A stretch of DNA of 64,000 nt from Nageia nagi (taxonomy: Eukaryota; Pinophyta). The stretch covers positions 208,878,001 to 208,942,000 of the forward strand of contig JBITNC010000001.1 in NCBI GenBank assembly GCA_050084985.1, given 5' to 3'. Made by a program: the position numbers and the translations under genes. The notes under the pieces were generated by a model. It did not search any database. It saw only the letters and a list, made by a program, of their open reading frames with translations, and had not been told where the DNA came from. Positions 47,575 to 57,979 of the stretch are shown in pieces (the first letter of the stretch is position 1; each line of letters opens with the position of its first letter).

Positions 47575-49370
47575 CTAGAATCTCCTACTAGACCCCCCTC
47601 CCCCTACACTAGAGCTAGTAGCCCTACTAGATGTACCACCCTTGCACCGTGCCTTGTACTTCTCTGTGCATGCCTTCTCCTCATCGATCTGTCTCTCAGC
47701 CTGGTGAAGATGCTCATAGAGGGCCTTAATTTCCTTGTTGGCTACCTATAAGTCCTGATAGATATCAGTATAATCCCCTCCTCTGAACCATAGATGACCC
47801 TGTAGCTCTCTAATCTCCTCATCCTTCTGACTGATTTGACCATGCAGCTTAGCCATCTCAACCTCAGGATCTATGACATAGCATAAACATATCGTGTTAG
47901 CCCCTTGCATATCATGAAAGGTAGAAAGTCAAAGTAAAGCAAAAGTGAAAATAGGTTACCATCATCATCCTCATCGTATTCTTCCTCCTCCCAATCTGTA
48001 TCCATCTCATACTCAGGTTCATACTCATCTTGGTCTGGATCGATCTCCTCATTATTGTCATGACTTGCATCTAGAAACATGTTGTAAGCATATGTCAGGC
48101 TACTCTCTCCTCCCCACCCTCCCATCGTGAAGGGAGCATCCCATCCAGTCTGTATGTCTCCTATGTTTTCATCCTCCCATGTATCATCACCCAGGTCAGC
48201 ATCATGAATGCCTATGTGGTGAGGATGGCATTTCCTCCACCAGTCTAGGTAGTCCTCTATGTGATTAGGTCCATCTATGTCATCATTGACCCCATGGTCA
48301 GAGTCCTCACTAGGGGACTCCCAATCTAAGTCCCAGTCAGGTACTGGCTCATAGTCCTTTGGGAGATGCCTGCTATGGTAGTAGCACACCACTATCCTAT
48401 AATCATTTGGTATGCCCTGCTAGAGGCTAAACTAATGGAGTACCTACTCTAGCTTGTACAGCTCCACTAGTGCCCTACGTGCCTATAGGTATGTAGGGTG
48501 TCTCACCCATGACATCTCTTGTATGTCCTCCTCCCACTCTAGTACACCTCCTCGATAGGGATGCCAATATATCTGTACCTCTCGTAGTAGGTCAAACTAT
48601 ACCCACCATCCCTCTAGGTCCATGCTAGGAAAATCTAGTCCCTCTATTATCACCCATCGTTGCCAGGTGGGTACATCATCTGGCTAATCTAGGGGCAACA
48701 TCATCAGTATAGAGATGATGATGTGATCATATGCCCACACTTGTAGTATCATAGAATGAGCCACCTATCTCCCCCCTCTCTCCACCTCTACAAAGCCATG
48801 GAGGTCATGATAGAGTTGCGCTAGTATTGTGGGGCACCATGCATATCACTACCTATGTGTCACCATGTCCTGAATGATAGGAACCATGCCCACAGGAAAG
48901 GTCTCACTACTGTTGTCTAGGTAGACAATAGCATCCAAGAGGTAGGTAATGAGGAGTCTCATCCGTAGGTCACCCCATGCTGGAGGATACTCTGACACAT
49001 GTCTCACTAGGGACACACCCCTCTTCCTATGGTTTACTTCATCTGACCCCATCAGCCATGTAGCCCATACCTCTACCTATTCTAGGCTTGGAACAAGAAT
49101 CATATTCACTAGCCTCCCCCTGATAGGAAGTCTAGTGATCCTATAGATATCCTCTAGTGTCACTATAATCTCACCAGTTGGAAGGTGAAAGGTGTTGGAG
49201 TTTGGATCCCACCTCTCCATCAAAGCTATTAGCATGTTGTGGTCATGAAACACATAGTTGGCAAATGCAAGGTAGCTAAATGAAATGTCCTCTAGAATGC
49301 TCTAAGCTGCGTCAGTTTGTGGCCACTATTGGGCAGTAGTGAAGGCGGCACTCTTACCGGATGGTCTCAT
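47575..49370 (-). pseudogene. Element F antisense plant mobile domain (PMD) gene, two exons
   Basis: Exon 1 (49370-47960) starts MRPSGKSAAFTTAQ and stays in one frame for 470 codons plus one base. The intron 47959-47871 (89 bp, GTAACC...GTCATAG) is followed by exon 2 (47870-47575), which closes the codon and ends RRF-TAG. Predicted protein about 568 residues. PMD signature near residues 50-90: ALMERWDPNSNTFHLPTGEI and TLEDIYRITRLPIRGRLV. Then GVSLVRHVSEYPPAWGDLRM, 'MILQVWAYDHIIISILMMLP' and 'WVRHPTYL'. Residues about 385-470 are strongly acidic (EYEMDTDWEEEEYDEDDD). Exon 2 encodes a coiled coil (EMAKLHGQISQKDEEIRELQ; LYEHLHQAERQIDEEKACTE) and a Ser/Gly tail. About a dozen TAG/TGA codons sit at Gln or Trp positions, with no frameshift. 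Expression would need a promoter in 49.4-51.8 kb or the 3' LTR read backwards. Confidence 0.9.
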
Positions 49371-50310
49371 AAGGTATGCATGGTTTTGTAAAAAAAAAAA
49401 GAATGACAAAAGGTAGGTCAACATCAAGATATGAAACATAGATAGCAAAAATAGTACTAGTAAAGAGGACTACCCATGGTCTAGATCAGGTGAGAAGGAC
49501 CATCCACGGTCCAAACTAGGGCAAAAAGGACCGCCAGTGGTCTTATTTTCAACAAAATTCGGGGTGTAAGTTCGTATGGATGAGCATAGTACAGCCATGA
49601 TAATAGAAATTTGAAAAAACAAAGTGAAAAGGGAAAAATGAAGGGCTAGGGTATTCAACAGGAAAACCCTAGGGGCAATTCAGAAAACTAGTGTATAGGT
49701 AGCTAAAATTTGAAGACAAGCAAAAGCATAGCAAGGAAAAGGTAGGAGATGCAATGTACCTGATGACCAGTAGGAGAATCAGCCACCAAGGTAGCTCTAT
49801 GTCCATCTTGGCATGTGATCGATAGGGCCATAGGTTGTAGCATAGTAATATAGGAAGAATCACCTAGTGATAGCAACAAAATCACTAGCTAAACCTCTTT
49901 GAATCAGTCTCTCAAGCTCTAGGATACTCTCAGTTATGAAAATGATAGGGTGATCAAATAAGGAAGGGTGGGGCCCCTTTTATAGAAAAGTTAGGGCACA
50001 TATTTCAAGATGAATTTCAATTTGAGCATTTGGTATACATGGATGAGCAACCAGGTATCAGTTTGGAATCCAGAGGTGATTCACAAGGACCTGATCTTCA
50101 TGGTTTTTGATGAATCTTCAAGAAAAGGACCACCTACAGTCTTAGGTTAAGACCATTGGTGTTCTAAGTCTACAAGAAAGGACCACCTGTGTTCCTTTAC
50201 CTAGAAAATTAGCTTATCTAAGTATCATGGGTGCATCATAGGTGTTTGATGAATGTTATATCTAGGAGAATATTGCTTTGAGTTTTATGTTTACAGACCT
50301 AAATTATCAT
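49371..50310. promoter_or_regulatory. Palindrome-rich region upstream of element F PMD gene
   Basis: No gene. Six copies of an imperfect 16-bp palindrome related to GGACCACCNGTGGTCC lie at 49467-49482, 49497-49512, 49528-49543, 50127-50142, 50150-50165 and 50180-50195, in two clusters. Being just upstream of the PMD start on the minus strand, they could bind a dimeric transcription factor; this is inference. Small frames here are not supported. Confidence 0.5.
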
Positions 50311-50762
50311 CTTATCATGTCTATGAGTGGAGTTCCAACTCCCATTATCAGTTTATCATGTTTATGAGTGGAGTTCTAGCTCTTGTAATCAGCTTATCAT
50401 GCCTATGAGTGGAGTTCCAGCTCTCATTATCAGCTTATCATGCTTATGAGTGGAGTTCTAGCTACCATTATTAGCTTATCATGCCTATGAGTGGAGTCCC
50501 AGCTCCCGTTATCATCCTATCATGCCTATGAGTGGAGTTCTAGCTCCCATTATTAGTTTATCACATCTATGGGTGGAGTTCTAGCTTCTGTAATCAACTT
50601 ATCATGCCTATGAGTGGAGTCCCTACTCCCATTATCAGCTTATCATGCTTATGAGTGGAGTTCTAGCTCCTGTTATCAGCTTATCATGCTTATGAGTGGA
50701 GTTCCAACTCCCATTATCAGCTTATCATGCCTCTTGGTGGAGTGTCAGCTCCATCAATGTAT
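50311..50762. repeat. 41-bp tandem array in element F
   Basis: Eleven units, period 41 (starts at 50311, 50352, 50393, 50434 ... 50721), unit CTTATCATGCCTATGAGTGG plus AGTTCCAGCTCCCATTATCAG with small variation. Lies between PMD and 3' LTR. The plus-strand frame 50614-50922 runs across repeat units and is an artefact. Confidence 0.95.
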
Positions 50763-51344
50763 CACTTGTTTTGTAGAGTTTGGTTCTTATGCAACTACAG
50801 TACACCTCTTGGTGCAAAGACTCAGTTGTGTGGAACTTAGCTCTCACATATCAACTTATCACTTGTTTTGCAGAGTTTGGTTCTTGTGCAACTGTAGTAC
50901 ACCTCTTGGTGCGAAGGCTTAGTTGTGTGGAACTTAGCTCTCACATATCAGCTTATCACTTGTTTTGCAGAGTTTAGTTCTTATGCAACTGTAGTACACC
51001 TCTTGGTGTGAAGGCTCAGTTGTGTGGAACTTAGCTCTCACATATCAGCTTATCACTTATTTTGTAGAGTTTGGTTCTTATGCAACTATAGTACACCTCT
51101 TGGTGTGAAGGCTCAATTGTGTGAAACTTAGCTCTCACATATCAGCTTATCACTTGTTTTGTGGAGTTCAGTTCTTGTGCAACTGTAGTACACCTCTTGG
51201 TGTGAAGGCTCAGTTGTGTGGAACTTAGCTCTCATGTATTAGCTTATCACTTGTTTTGTGGAGTTTAGTTCTTATGCAACTGCAGTACACCTCTTGGTGT
51301 GAAGGCTCAATTGTGTGGAACTTAGCTCTCCCCTATGTGTGGTT
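50763..51344. repeat. 97-bp tandem array in element F
   Basis: Six units, starts at 50763, 50860, 50957, 51054, 51151 and 51248, each beginning CACTTGTTTTG and containing ACACCTCTTGGTG and GGAACTTAGCTCTC. It shares the ATCAGCTTATCA junction with the 41-bp array, suggesting one grew out of the other. The sixth unit degenerates after about 51330. Confidence 0.95.
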
Positions 51345-51810
51345 ATGGTTATCATGTCTTGTTTTGTGAGTTGGTCATGTGTGTTGTCATGTGTTATCAT
51401 GTCTTGTCTTGTGAATTGGTCATGTGTGTTGTCATGTCTTGTCATGTCTTGTCTTATGATGTGGTCTTTTCAAGTTGTCATCCAGTTGACATGTGTGGTC
51501 AAGTCATCTGTCTGGTCATTGTCATGTGTGTTGTCAAGTTTGTTGTCATGGGTCATCAATATTGCAGTAAGATTATTAGCTTATCAGATGATCAGATATA
51601 TTAGGCTATCACCTTCTATAGAAAAATGCAAGGGGCAAGCATGCCTAAGGTAATATCAAAAGGGAGTTTTCTCAACCTATATCTAGTACTAATAAGCTTT
51701 ATCATGATTAATGTTTATCATTGCTTATCAAAATTGTTTGGTATGATATTGTGTTTTTACTTTGAATGCAAAATCTCAAGTCACCTCATGTTTCTTTCAA
51801 TTTCACATCC
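51345..51810. repeat. Short degenerate TCATGTSTTG repeats and unique 3' end of element F
   Basis: From 51345 to about 51570 the words GTCATGTGTGTTGTCATGTC and TTGTCATGTCTTG recur irregularly, a third, poorly ordered repeat zone. The rest to the polypurine tract is unique and non-coding. Confidence 0.75.
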
Positions 51811-51823
51811 AAAGTGGGGCATC
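51811..51823 (+). other. Element F polypurine tract
   Basis: AAAGTGGGGCATC immediately before the 3' LTR start TGTTAACAC. It confirms plus orientation, opposite to the PMD gene. Confidence 0.75.
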
Positions 51824-52719
51824 TGTTAACACATAAAAATGAATTTATGTTTTTAAATCAATAAATTAATGAAATATGCTTGGCCTAAATATATGTCTTG
51901 AATGGATTAAAGTGATAATATCAATGTTTGTCTTGAATATGAATTTTATAATGATTATCTTGAATATTGCATGGATTATCTTGAATATTGCATGGGTTAT
52001 CTTGAATATTACATGGATTATCTTGAATATTGCATGGATTATCTTGTTTATTAGTGTGTTTATCTTGAATGTTGTGAATTAGCCTTATTTATGTAGATGC
52101 ACGCTGACCCATGGGTGGTATTATCTATTATCTATATAAATAAGGGATCTAATAGTAAGTCCACAATAACAAGGATACACATGATCCTGCATATGGTCTT
52201 GTAAGTGGCTACCCCTTAAGGTATCTCTTGGTACCGCCTACAAGGCTATGGTTTGTGTGCTTCCTTTCGTGAGCTATCCTGACATCTACGATCTATTCTG
52301 ATATCACACTGCTATCTGAGACATCTATATTGAAGTTCTGGACTTAATCGAGAGGTCAAAACTATCAAATGAAGGCCATCAGCACTCCTTTGTGAATTAA
52401 AGAATACCATCGATGCTCTTATATCATTGAAATGGATTGCCTGTGGTCCTCTTTTTGCATCCTCATAGGTCATGACATTGTTGGAAAGGTAGCTCATCAT
52501 CAGTACATCACCAATATCTACATCTTTCATTATCAGGTACATTCTATGAGGTAAGTACACAAATTACAGTCTTGGTTGGTACAATTACACTTCTGAATTG
52601 GTTATTTTATTGATTGTTATCTAGAATAAATTGCTATCTGTAGCTTAAATACAGATAATATTGAGTTTGTAGATATTTGCCTATTTACTTATTTGTACGC
52701 TCAATTTTATTTGTAAACA
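51824..52719 (+). repeat. Element F 3' LTR
   Basis: 896 bp, same length as the 5' LTR. Includes the 21-bp minisatellite, TATA box 52131-52146 and palindrome copy GGATTGCCTGTGGTCC (52434-52449). A minus-strand frame at 52312-52560 is not a gene. Confidence 0.95.
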
Positions 52720-52724
52720 GTTAA

Positions 52725-53640
52725 TCAACCTCTTATTTTATCTATATGGATTGACTTCTAGCTCTAGCTCAATGGTGTGCTAGATCAAATTTTTATCATA
52801 AATCTTTAGATCATCATAAGTCCAAGCAATTGCCTTCGAGAACTTATGGTAAATCTAAAATATCATCCTTTTTTCTTATTTATAGCACTTTGATCCAACT
52901 TTTATGCATTTTTTTGGTTTAACTTCCAACTCAACATTACTTTTCTTTTGAATAGCTAAATTTTTGGCTTTTTAAACATCTTTAGAATCAAATAGCCATT
53001 CAAAAAAGAGCAATCCTTTAGAAATAACATTATTTCTTAGTTGAATAACATCTAACTCTTGGAAGGAGTCAAGTAGTTATTTAACACTAAAGGTATGAGA
53101 TATTGCTTCATCTATAAAAAAAATTATAACATGCTCATTGGATTTAAATACCTACCAAAAATTTGTAGTGTCAAGCACATAAGGCCTACATAAAACTTTA
53201 ACTCCATAGTTTCCTCTCTTGTGATGAGCAGAACTATAATGTGCTCTTTTACTTGAAAGTGAATTAGTGACTTATTTATACCTTCTAAGAATAGAAATGA
53301 GATTGATTTCTATAATCTAATAAGTCCCATACTCTATTTTTGTAGGCATTCATATAGTGATATTTCATACTAATTTAGTCTCTAACTTGCTTTATGACCA
53401 GTTCAAAATCACCATGGACCACCAGGGATCTAATGCTCATGCTAATTAATTTAGATAATCCTAAATAAATGGCTTTATATTCAATAGAATTATTTATGCA
53501 AATCCATATGAATCTAAATGAGAACCTTCTCATGTATCTTTTTGGTGATTTGAAAATAACACCCACACCACAACCATGTTTACATCTAGCCCCATTAAAG
53601 TACATCATCCATATCTCATGTTATTTTTATCTATAAATGA
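52725..53640 (-). pseudogene. Element A archaeal-type RNase H and RT leader
   Basis: Minus strand 53608-53375: MMYFNGARCKHGCGVGVIF, 'FSFRFIWICINNSIEYKAIY', 'LGLSKLISMSIRSLVVHGDF' and 'ELVIKQVRD', the archaeal-type RNase H (DG, G-x-G, N-x-x-E-Y-x-A, G-D-S) with DG now NG and GDS now GDF. The domain continues with YHYMNAYKNRVWDLLD. The stretch to 52725 reads 'AIAWTYDDLKIYDKNLI', the conserved leader before Tat-type RT ('FAW.Y.DL..YD...I.H.I'). RT itself resumes at 44984 beyond element F, in frame. So the extra RNase H lies before RT. Confidence 0.8.
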
Positions 53641-54372
53641 TATTGGATATTTATTCTAATATAAATAGTAGTTAACCATGCTAATTTTAGTGACTTGGTA
53701 ATTAAGTTCATTATCTAAAAGTATTTCTATGGTTAGAATCATCTCTCTAAGTGTATCCCTCTCAAATACTTCTATAGGTCTAGGGCCATCCAAACAATTT
53801 TATTATATGATATTCTTAAGATGAACACTTTTAGTTCTCTCATTTAAGATTTTAACCTACTTATTTTAGAAAAAAAGTGAGAGATATGTATAATCTAAGG
53901 CTAAATACCCTTTCAACTTAGTAATGAATTCTCTAGTTAAACATATCCCAAACAAGGATGGAAGATCAACAATAATAATATCTTGAATGACATAGATATC
54001 AAGGAATGCATTTAAGGTTATAGAAACTCCTTTTAAACTACCAAGTACATCTATTAGGGGAAAATCTAGTTATATGACTCTATCTATGCATTGAGTAATA
54101 TATAATTTTATCTTATTTGCAATAGCTTTGATAATAATAGTAATAGCATCTCTAGTATTAAACATATAATTATTAACTACCCAAATTTCTATCCCAAGGA
54201 ATAGATAAAAATGTGGAGACCTTCTTATACCTATAGAAGTTGAAGAGATATCATAAGAAATTACAAACATTGCATTACCTTTATATATCCTCTTTTTACT
54301 ATTTTTAAGCTTCAAATCTTCTTTAAAAAGGTCAATATGACCTAGAATACTTAATGCATCAAACATTGTCAT
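53641..54372 (-). pseudogene. Element A protease
   Basis: A protein-like frame starting TMFDALSILGHIDLFKEDLK, then ISYDISSTSIGIRRSPHFYL, then the protease loop 'NNYMFNTRDAITIIIKAIAN' corresponding to the usual D-T-G-A (here N-T-R-D). Followed by LPSLFGICLTREFITKLKGY, the end of the protease/linker in related elements. Catalytic Asp replaced by Asn, so inactive. Confidence 0.7.
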
Positions 54373-55399
54373 TCAAGAAGGTGTTTTTGTTAATTCTTCC
54401 ACAATATTGTATGGGACATAAAGAGTGAACTTACTTATTTTAGCAGGCTAATGTGATCTAAATTATTGAGTAGCTTTATCCTTGTGATATTTAGTAATAA
54501 AAGGATATATCCAAGGAGGAGGTTTCTCTTTTTTTGGGACATCATTTTTGGTCATAGTGGGGTTTCTTATTGAGGAAGAAACATTACTCGAATCTTAAGA
54601 AACTTGACCAAGATGACTCAAAAGTTATTTTTCTTTATTTTGTGGTTCTACTATAGGAGCCTTAGCTCTTTTAGCATTAGCTTGAGCTAAAATGGGTTGT
54701 TGATTTTAGTAAGTTACTAGGGATTATTATGGGGTTGGTGATGAGAAAGCTCTAGTTTGGACACATTTACCTTATTCTATAGCATAGCCTAGAAGATAAC
54801 AATTAACCATGGTAAGGTATGTAGTAGGATTTGATGCAAGTTATACCATCTAATAAGAATGTAGGTCCAAATGTTGGCGTTGATATACCATGCAAGAGTT
54901 TCAAAAATATGGGGCTGAATAAGGAGGACACCATTCTATAATACCTAGAGGATCACTTTTGATAGAACTAACCATTACTACATTTTTTATAGCTTCAAGA
55001 GTAGGTTGTTGTTCTAGTTGACTATTTCTAGGTTGAAATCTCCACTGATAATGGTTATCATACCTCCTAAAATTGAAGCCTAGATACTACCTTTCTTATA
55101 AATTGAGCTTATTTTTTAGTTTCTAATAGTTATCTCTAGCTACCTTATAATATCTTCCTCTTATGAATTAGAATGAGTATTTGTACTTTTATATGCAAGA
55201 GCTAGTGGTGTTGGTACTTGGTTTTGAATAGTAGATTTTGGAAAAGGAGGTGGTAAAGCTAATACTCTAGGATGAGGTATCTATAATGGAGCCTTATTTA
55301 GAGTTAAATTAGGAAACAAGGCCATAATGGATATAGGTTGTATCTTCCCAAAAGATACTAAGGTATTTTTATGGTTTTAGCTATCTAGTAAACATATGG

Positions 55400-56000
55400 A
55401 AAAGTATCATCCAATATAATAATCATTACATTAAGGTCTAGGAGAAATGTTTTTCTATAATACAACAAACTTGAGAATTTGTAGGCATGATCCTTGTTGG
55501 AATGGACTTTCAAGTTTTCTCCAATATTAACTTAAAATTATCTATATATTCATGAGAATGTCTTTTGATACATGCTATGATGCTAAGAAAGGTGCTATCA
55601 TCAATATCTTCAACAAATCTCTTGATAAGATCTTGACATAACTCTCCCCATGTATTTATGTATTGATAAGTGAGACTTATAAACCATTCAATAACTTTGC
55701 ATTTAAAATAGTATGAAAATAATCTCATCATAATAGTTTCATCATTGATATCAAAACTAGAAGCTAGTAAAGACACATCTTAACAATATTCATAAGGCAT
55801 TTTTCTAGACCCATCATATTTAGGAAAAAATTTAAATACTTATTAGGGCATAGCTAAAGAATTAGTAGAAAAAGGAAGGAATTATTATTATTCCAAGCAA
55901 AAAAATTTACAATGGTAGTTTGAGCCATATTTGGAACACTTATATGAGGTGAAGGATTTTGCTAGAGAGATTCAAATATAGCTATTAATGGGATAGCTCT
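55400..56000 (-). pseudogene. Element A gag capsid
   Basis: Best frame 55776-55510: SLLASSFDINDETIMMRLFS, 'YYFKCKVIEWFISLTYQYIN', 'TWGELCQDLIKRFVEDIDDS' and 'IIACIKRHSHEYIDNFKLIL', the Retrotran_gag pattern (W-F at the capsid helix, then W-x-E-L-x-x-x-F-x-x-R-F, then E-Y-x-x-x-F). N- and C-terminal parts are broken by stops and indels. Confidence 0.8.
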
Positions 56001-57900
56001 TAAAGGAATTTGAGGAGATAAGGTCTAATAAATCTTTTGCCTAGTAATCCTTTTAGGAACTAAAAAATCTTGAAATATAGGCTATCTTGAATAATTTCTA
56101 TCACTACTTCAAGTAAATCTACATTCTAGAGGTACTAGGGTATATAATATTAATTGGTTTTGATAGCAGTATCACCAATAATGTTAAATAAACCCTATAA
56201 TATTTTAAGCACAAGATGATAGCTTAATATACATAGTATAATGTAATATTAAGGATTTTATTTGGTTATATTCTCCATTACCTACACTAATATGATTCTT
56301 GAAAAGAGTACAAGGTGGTAGGATAGTGCACTCATGGGGGTCTCTTCTTAATCTCTGGGTTATAGGTCAATTCCTATCTATGAAAAAGGTCAAAAGCAAC
56401 TAAAAAGAGATTAAAAGGTAAAGGTAACTAGAAAGAGACCAAATAAAGGAAATATAGAAAGTAAACAAAAACTAATTAGCCTAAGCATTACTGCATAGGT
56501 AGCAATCCATAACTAAGATTAGGAATAGTAAATTATCTTACTCTTGGGGTCTTGCATTCACAATACATAGCCATAACTTAAAAAAATATTTCATACATAA
56601 TATCCATAAGATAGAATAAATAGCCACAAATTATATAGGGCAAAGTATCATTACATTATATTATTATATATGAAAGCATTTCATACATTGGAAAAACCTT
56701 GCTAAAATGTCTAACCTTTTGGACCTTTAATAGTCCACTATTTATATGAATATATTTACAAATGAGTGGTTGTCCACCATTACTACCCTTATTTATCCTG
56801 TTTACTACGAATAAAATAAAGAACTATTTACAAATGTACAAATTCTAATATATAATTATGCTAGATTACATAGTGACCAAGTACAATTAATGCCATCATT
56901 TAGAAATTTACAAACTTTGGATTTCTATAATTTTTAGCCATAATCTCTTTATCTATATTTGACTACATCCTATCATAACTATAGCTAATTTATCAATGTA
57001 TGGTTTTTTGTCATGATTGGTATGGTTTATCTTTATGTTCTATTGGTAACCATCTAAGTCTTTTCAACCATTTATGAGGATTACTATATCTTTGAGATAC
57101 AAAGAATTGTGAGGGAATTAAAAGATGTATCCTTGAAACCTAAGGAGAGACTACTACTATCATATGGATTTGAGTTGTAATTGACACATTGATAAATATC
57201 TAATGGTAAAACACTCATGATTAAGTGGACCCAAGTGTTCCCCTTATCTTATTATTCTTTTCTCAATATAACAAGTCTTATTTTCTCTAGTGGGGTTTAT
57301 TCACTTTTTAAGAATCATCTTATCACCTACCAGTTTTTAATAAAATGTGTGATGCCATCACTCAAAAGTGGTAGATTCTATAGAATAAACTTTTCAAAAT
57401 ATTTCTCATTGATTAGTACTTTACTAACACCCATTAATGCTTTAACATAGTGCTTGCTAATTCTAGGTGTATGAAATAACTTTTATTTTGGAAATCTATG
57501 GGCTCTAGAACATTTTCTATTGATCACTTCAACTCAAAAATAACTCATATTTACATCATTTCTTGAAAAGAATACCCAATTCTATAGAAACTAAGTATTG
57601 TAATACCTAGACTTTGAATTAGACACTTACTTTCCTTACATGTTATATTTTCTTTTGGACATGACTTAAATAAAATAAAAGTGCCTTTTGGCCTTAAACC
57701 TATATACAATTATCAGTAAAGACTCAACTATGATTTATTTTTATAACAACATATGGTAATAAGACCTAATGATTTACTTACATAATAACAACCGATAATA
57801 AGACCCAAAAAGATAAGACAAATAATACTCACCCTAAATAAGATGGTGATTTTAACAAATATTTAGAAGATTAAGAATAAAAAATGTAACATGACCTAGA
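56001..57900. other. Probable element A leader/5' LTR remnants, no gene
   Basis: Non-coding. It should hold the 5' end of element A (to the right of its gag), but I found no matching second LTR, no clear primer site and no TG/CA edge. The junction with the 3' LTR of element G lies somewhere in 57.0-58.0 kb. The plus-strand frame 57217-57450 has no support. Confidence 0.4.
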
Positions 57901-57979
57901 CTTTCCTTGATTTATCAAAACTTGAAAAAAATTATTGTAGCCCAAATCCACTCTAAATTTTTCTTAGTTTGTTTTGTTT

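Larger units (their letters stand above)
44985..52719 (+). mobile_element. Element F: 7.7-kb pol-less retrotransposon with gag and antisense PMD gene
   Basis: Target duplication GTTAA (44980-44984 and 52720-52724). Two 896-bp LTRs without length difference. Between them: primer region, gag (+), antisense PMD gene (47575-49370), palindrome-rich region, three tandem-repeat zones, polypurine tract. There is no trace of protease, RT, RNase H or integrase, and the short space between gag and PMD (325 bp) leaves no room for a deletion remnant. By eye the LTRs differ at about 45-50 of 896 positions, nearly all transitions, so F is younger than A, B and C. It would need Pol from another Tat-like element. 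Confidence 0.95.
2595..56000 (-). mobile_element. Element A: oldest Ty3/Gypsy (Tat-like) element, split by insertions
   Basis: Pieces of one minus-strand element are read from right to left: gag (about 56.0-55.4 kb), protease (54.4-53.9), archaeal-type RNase H and linker (53.6-52.7), RT (44.98-44.4), RNase H and first part of integrase (44.2-43.26), rest of integrase (26.69-25.96), then a long extra ORF (25.8-24.66 and 5.7-2.6 kb). Insertion of F between 52.72 and 44.98 kb and of C between 43.26 and 26.69 kb is proven by target duplications and by frame continuity across them. Continuity across B (24.66 to 5.7 kb) is inferred only from orientation and coding character. Terminal repeats were not identified: the left end is lost near the Copia fragment and the right end is obscured near element G. 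Confidence 0.75.
53641..56000 (-). other. Element A gag-protease span, remaining sequence
   Basis: Apart from the protease and gag entries, 54.4-55.4 kb keeps only degraded Gag C-terminal text (Gln/Lys/Ala-rich, many stops) with no zinc finger that I can identify. Confidence 0.4.

Noticed and set aside
47945-48130. Plus-strand His/Pro-rich frame
   Set aside because: Shadow of the acidic region of the antisense PMD gene.
50311-51344. CRISPR-like array
   Set aside because: Units are contiguous without unique spacers and the context is a plant retrotransposon.
50614-51653. Cys/Ser/Leu-rich plus-strand frames over the F repeats
   Set aside because: They run through 41-bp and 97-bp tandem units, change with the unit phase, and resemble no protein.
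57217-57450. Plus-strand frame of 77 codons
   Set aside because: No motif, AT-rich composition, and lies in non-coding remnants between elements A and G.
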